Positions 12,613 to 12,622 of a stretch of DNA of 12,622 bases are shown one piece after another. Position 1 is the first letter of the stretch, and each line of letters starts with the position of its first letter. Made by a program: the position numbers and the translations under genes. Under the pieces are notes generated by a model. That model ran no database searches. It was not told the DNA's origin and saw only the letters and a program-made list of their open reading frames with translations. Source of the DNA: Avimonoglobus sp965151315 (lineage in GTDB: Bacteria > Bacillota > Clostridia > UBA1381); contig CBCTZG010000080.1 in the NCBI GenBank assembly GCA_965151315.1, positions 1 through 12,622 on the forward strand, written 5' to 3'.

Positions 12613-12622
12613 ATGCAAAACC
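12613..12622 (+). CDS. Start of a downstream gene (3 codons visible)
   Basis: ATG 12613 follows AGAGGAA (12597-12603) at about 9 bases and lies about 11 bases after the predicted transcription start of the promoter just before it, implying a very short leader. Only MQN can be read, so the product cannot be named. Confidence 0.4.

Overview
The window comes from a low-to-mid GC Gram-positive bacterium of the class Clostridia, most likely a gut Lachnospirales/Eubacteriales relative. The evidence is strong AGGAGG ribosome sites, TTGnnn-17-TATAAT promoters, a Clostridia-type MurA-DivIB-FtsZ block and a cytosolic GH29 fucosidase. The genus cannot be named from the sequence alone.

Positions 1 to about 3783 look like accessory DNA, the end of an integrative/conjugative element or prophage. 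The genes are short, almost all on the + strand, tightly packed, and use codons rich in CTC, CGG, GAG and AAG, unlike the right side. They are: the 3' end of an unknown gene, a DUF2786 protein, a 47-aa helical protein behind its own consensus promoter, an 85-aa protein, a ribbon-helix-helix protein, a lipoprotein gene interrupted by a 15-G run, a 159-aa helical protein, and a 105-aa protein that ends in a terminator. No integrase or conjugation gene lies inside the window, so the element type is inferred.

Positions 3784 to 12622 are chromosomal backbone. A strong extended -10 promoter drives murA, which overlaps or abuts divIB (ftsQ). ftsZ follows behind its own promoter and upstream repeat motifs, and ends in a bidirectional terminator. 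A divergent pair then follows: an AraC-family regulator (- strand) and a GH29 alpha-L-fucosidase (+ strand), a self-contained sugar-use cassette between housekeeping genes. Next are rdgB/HAM1 (nucleotide-pool cleaning) with a downstream two-helix membrane protein, then nnr (NAD(P)HX repair). A promoter overlaps the nnr stop codon and leads into a gene that starts at the right edge.

The most interesting locus is 1775-2630. A start codon with a good ribosome site opens a frame that runs into fifteen consecutive Gs and stops at once. Deleting one G (or adding two) fuses it to the downstream lipoprotein as one 284-codon frame. A 9-bp GNRA-capped hairpin abuts the run, and C-rich segments on both sides could pair with it. 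This fits a phase-variable or slippage-controlled surface lipoprotein, but a sequencing or assembly error in the homopolymer is a serious alternative. I found no CRISPR array, tRNA, rRNA or complete transposase.
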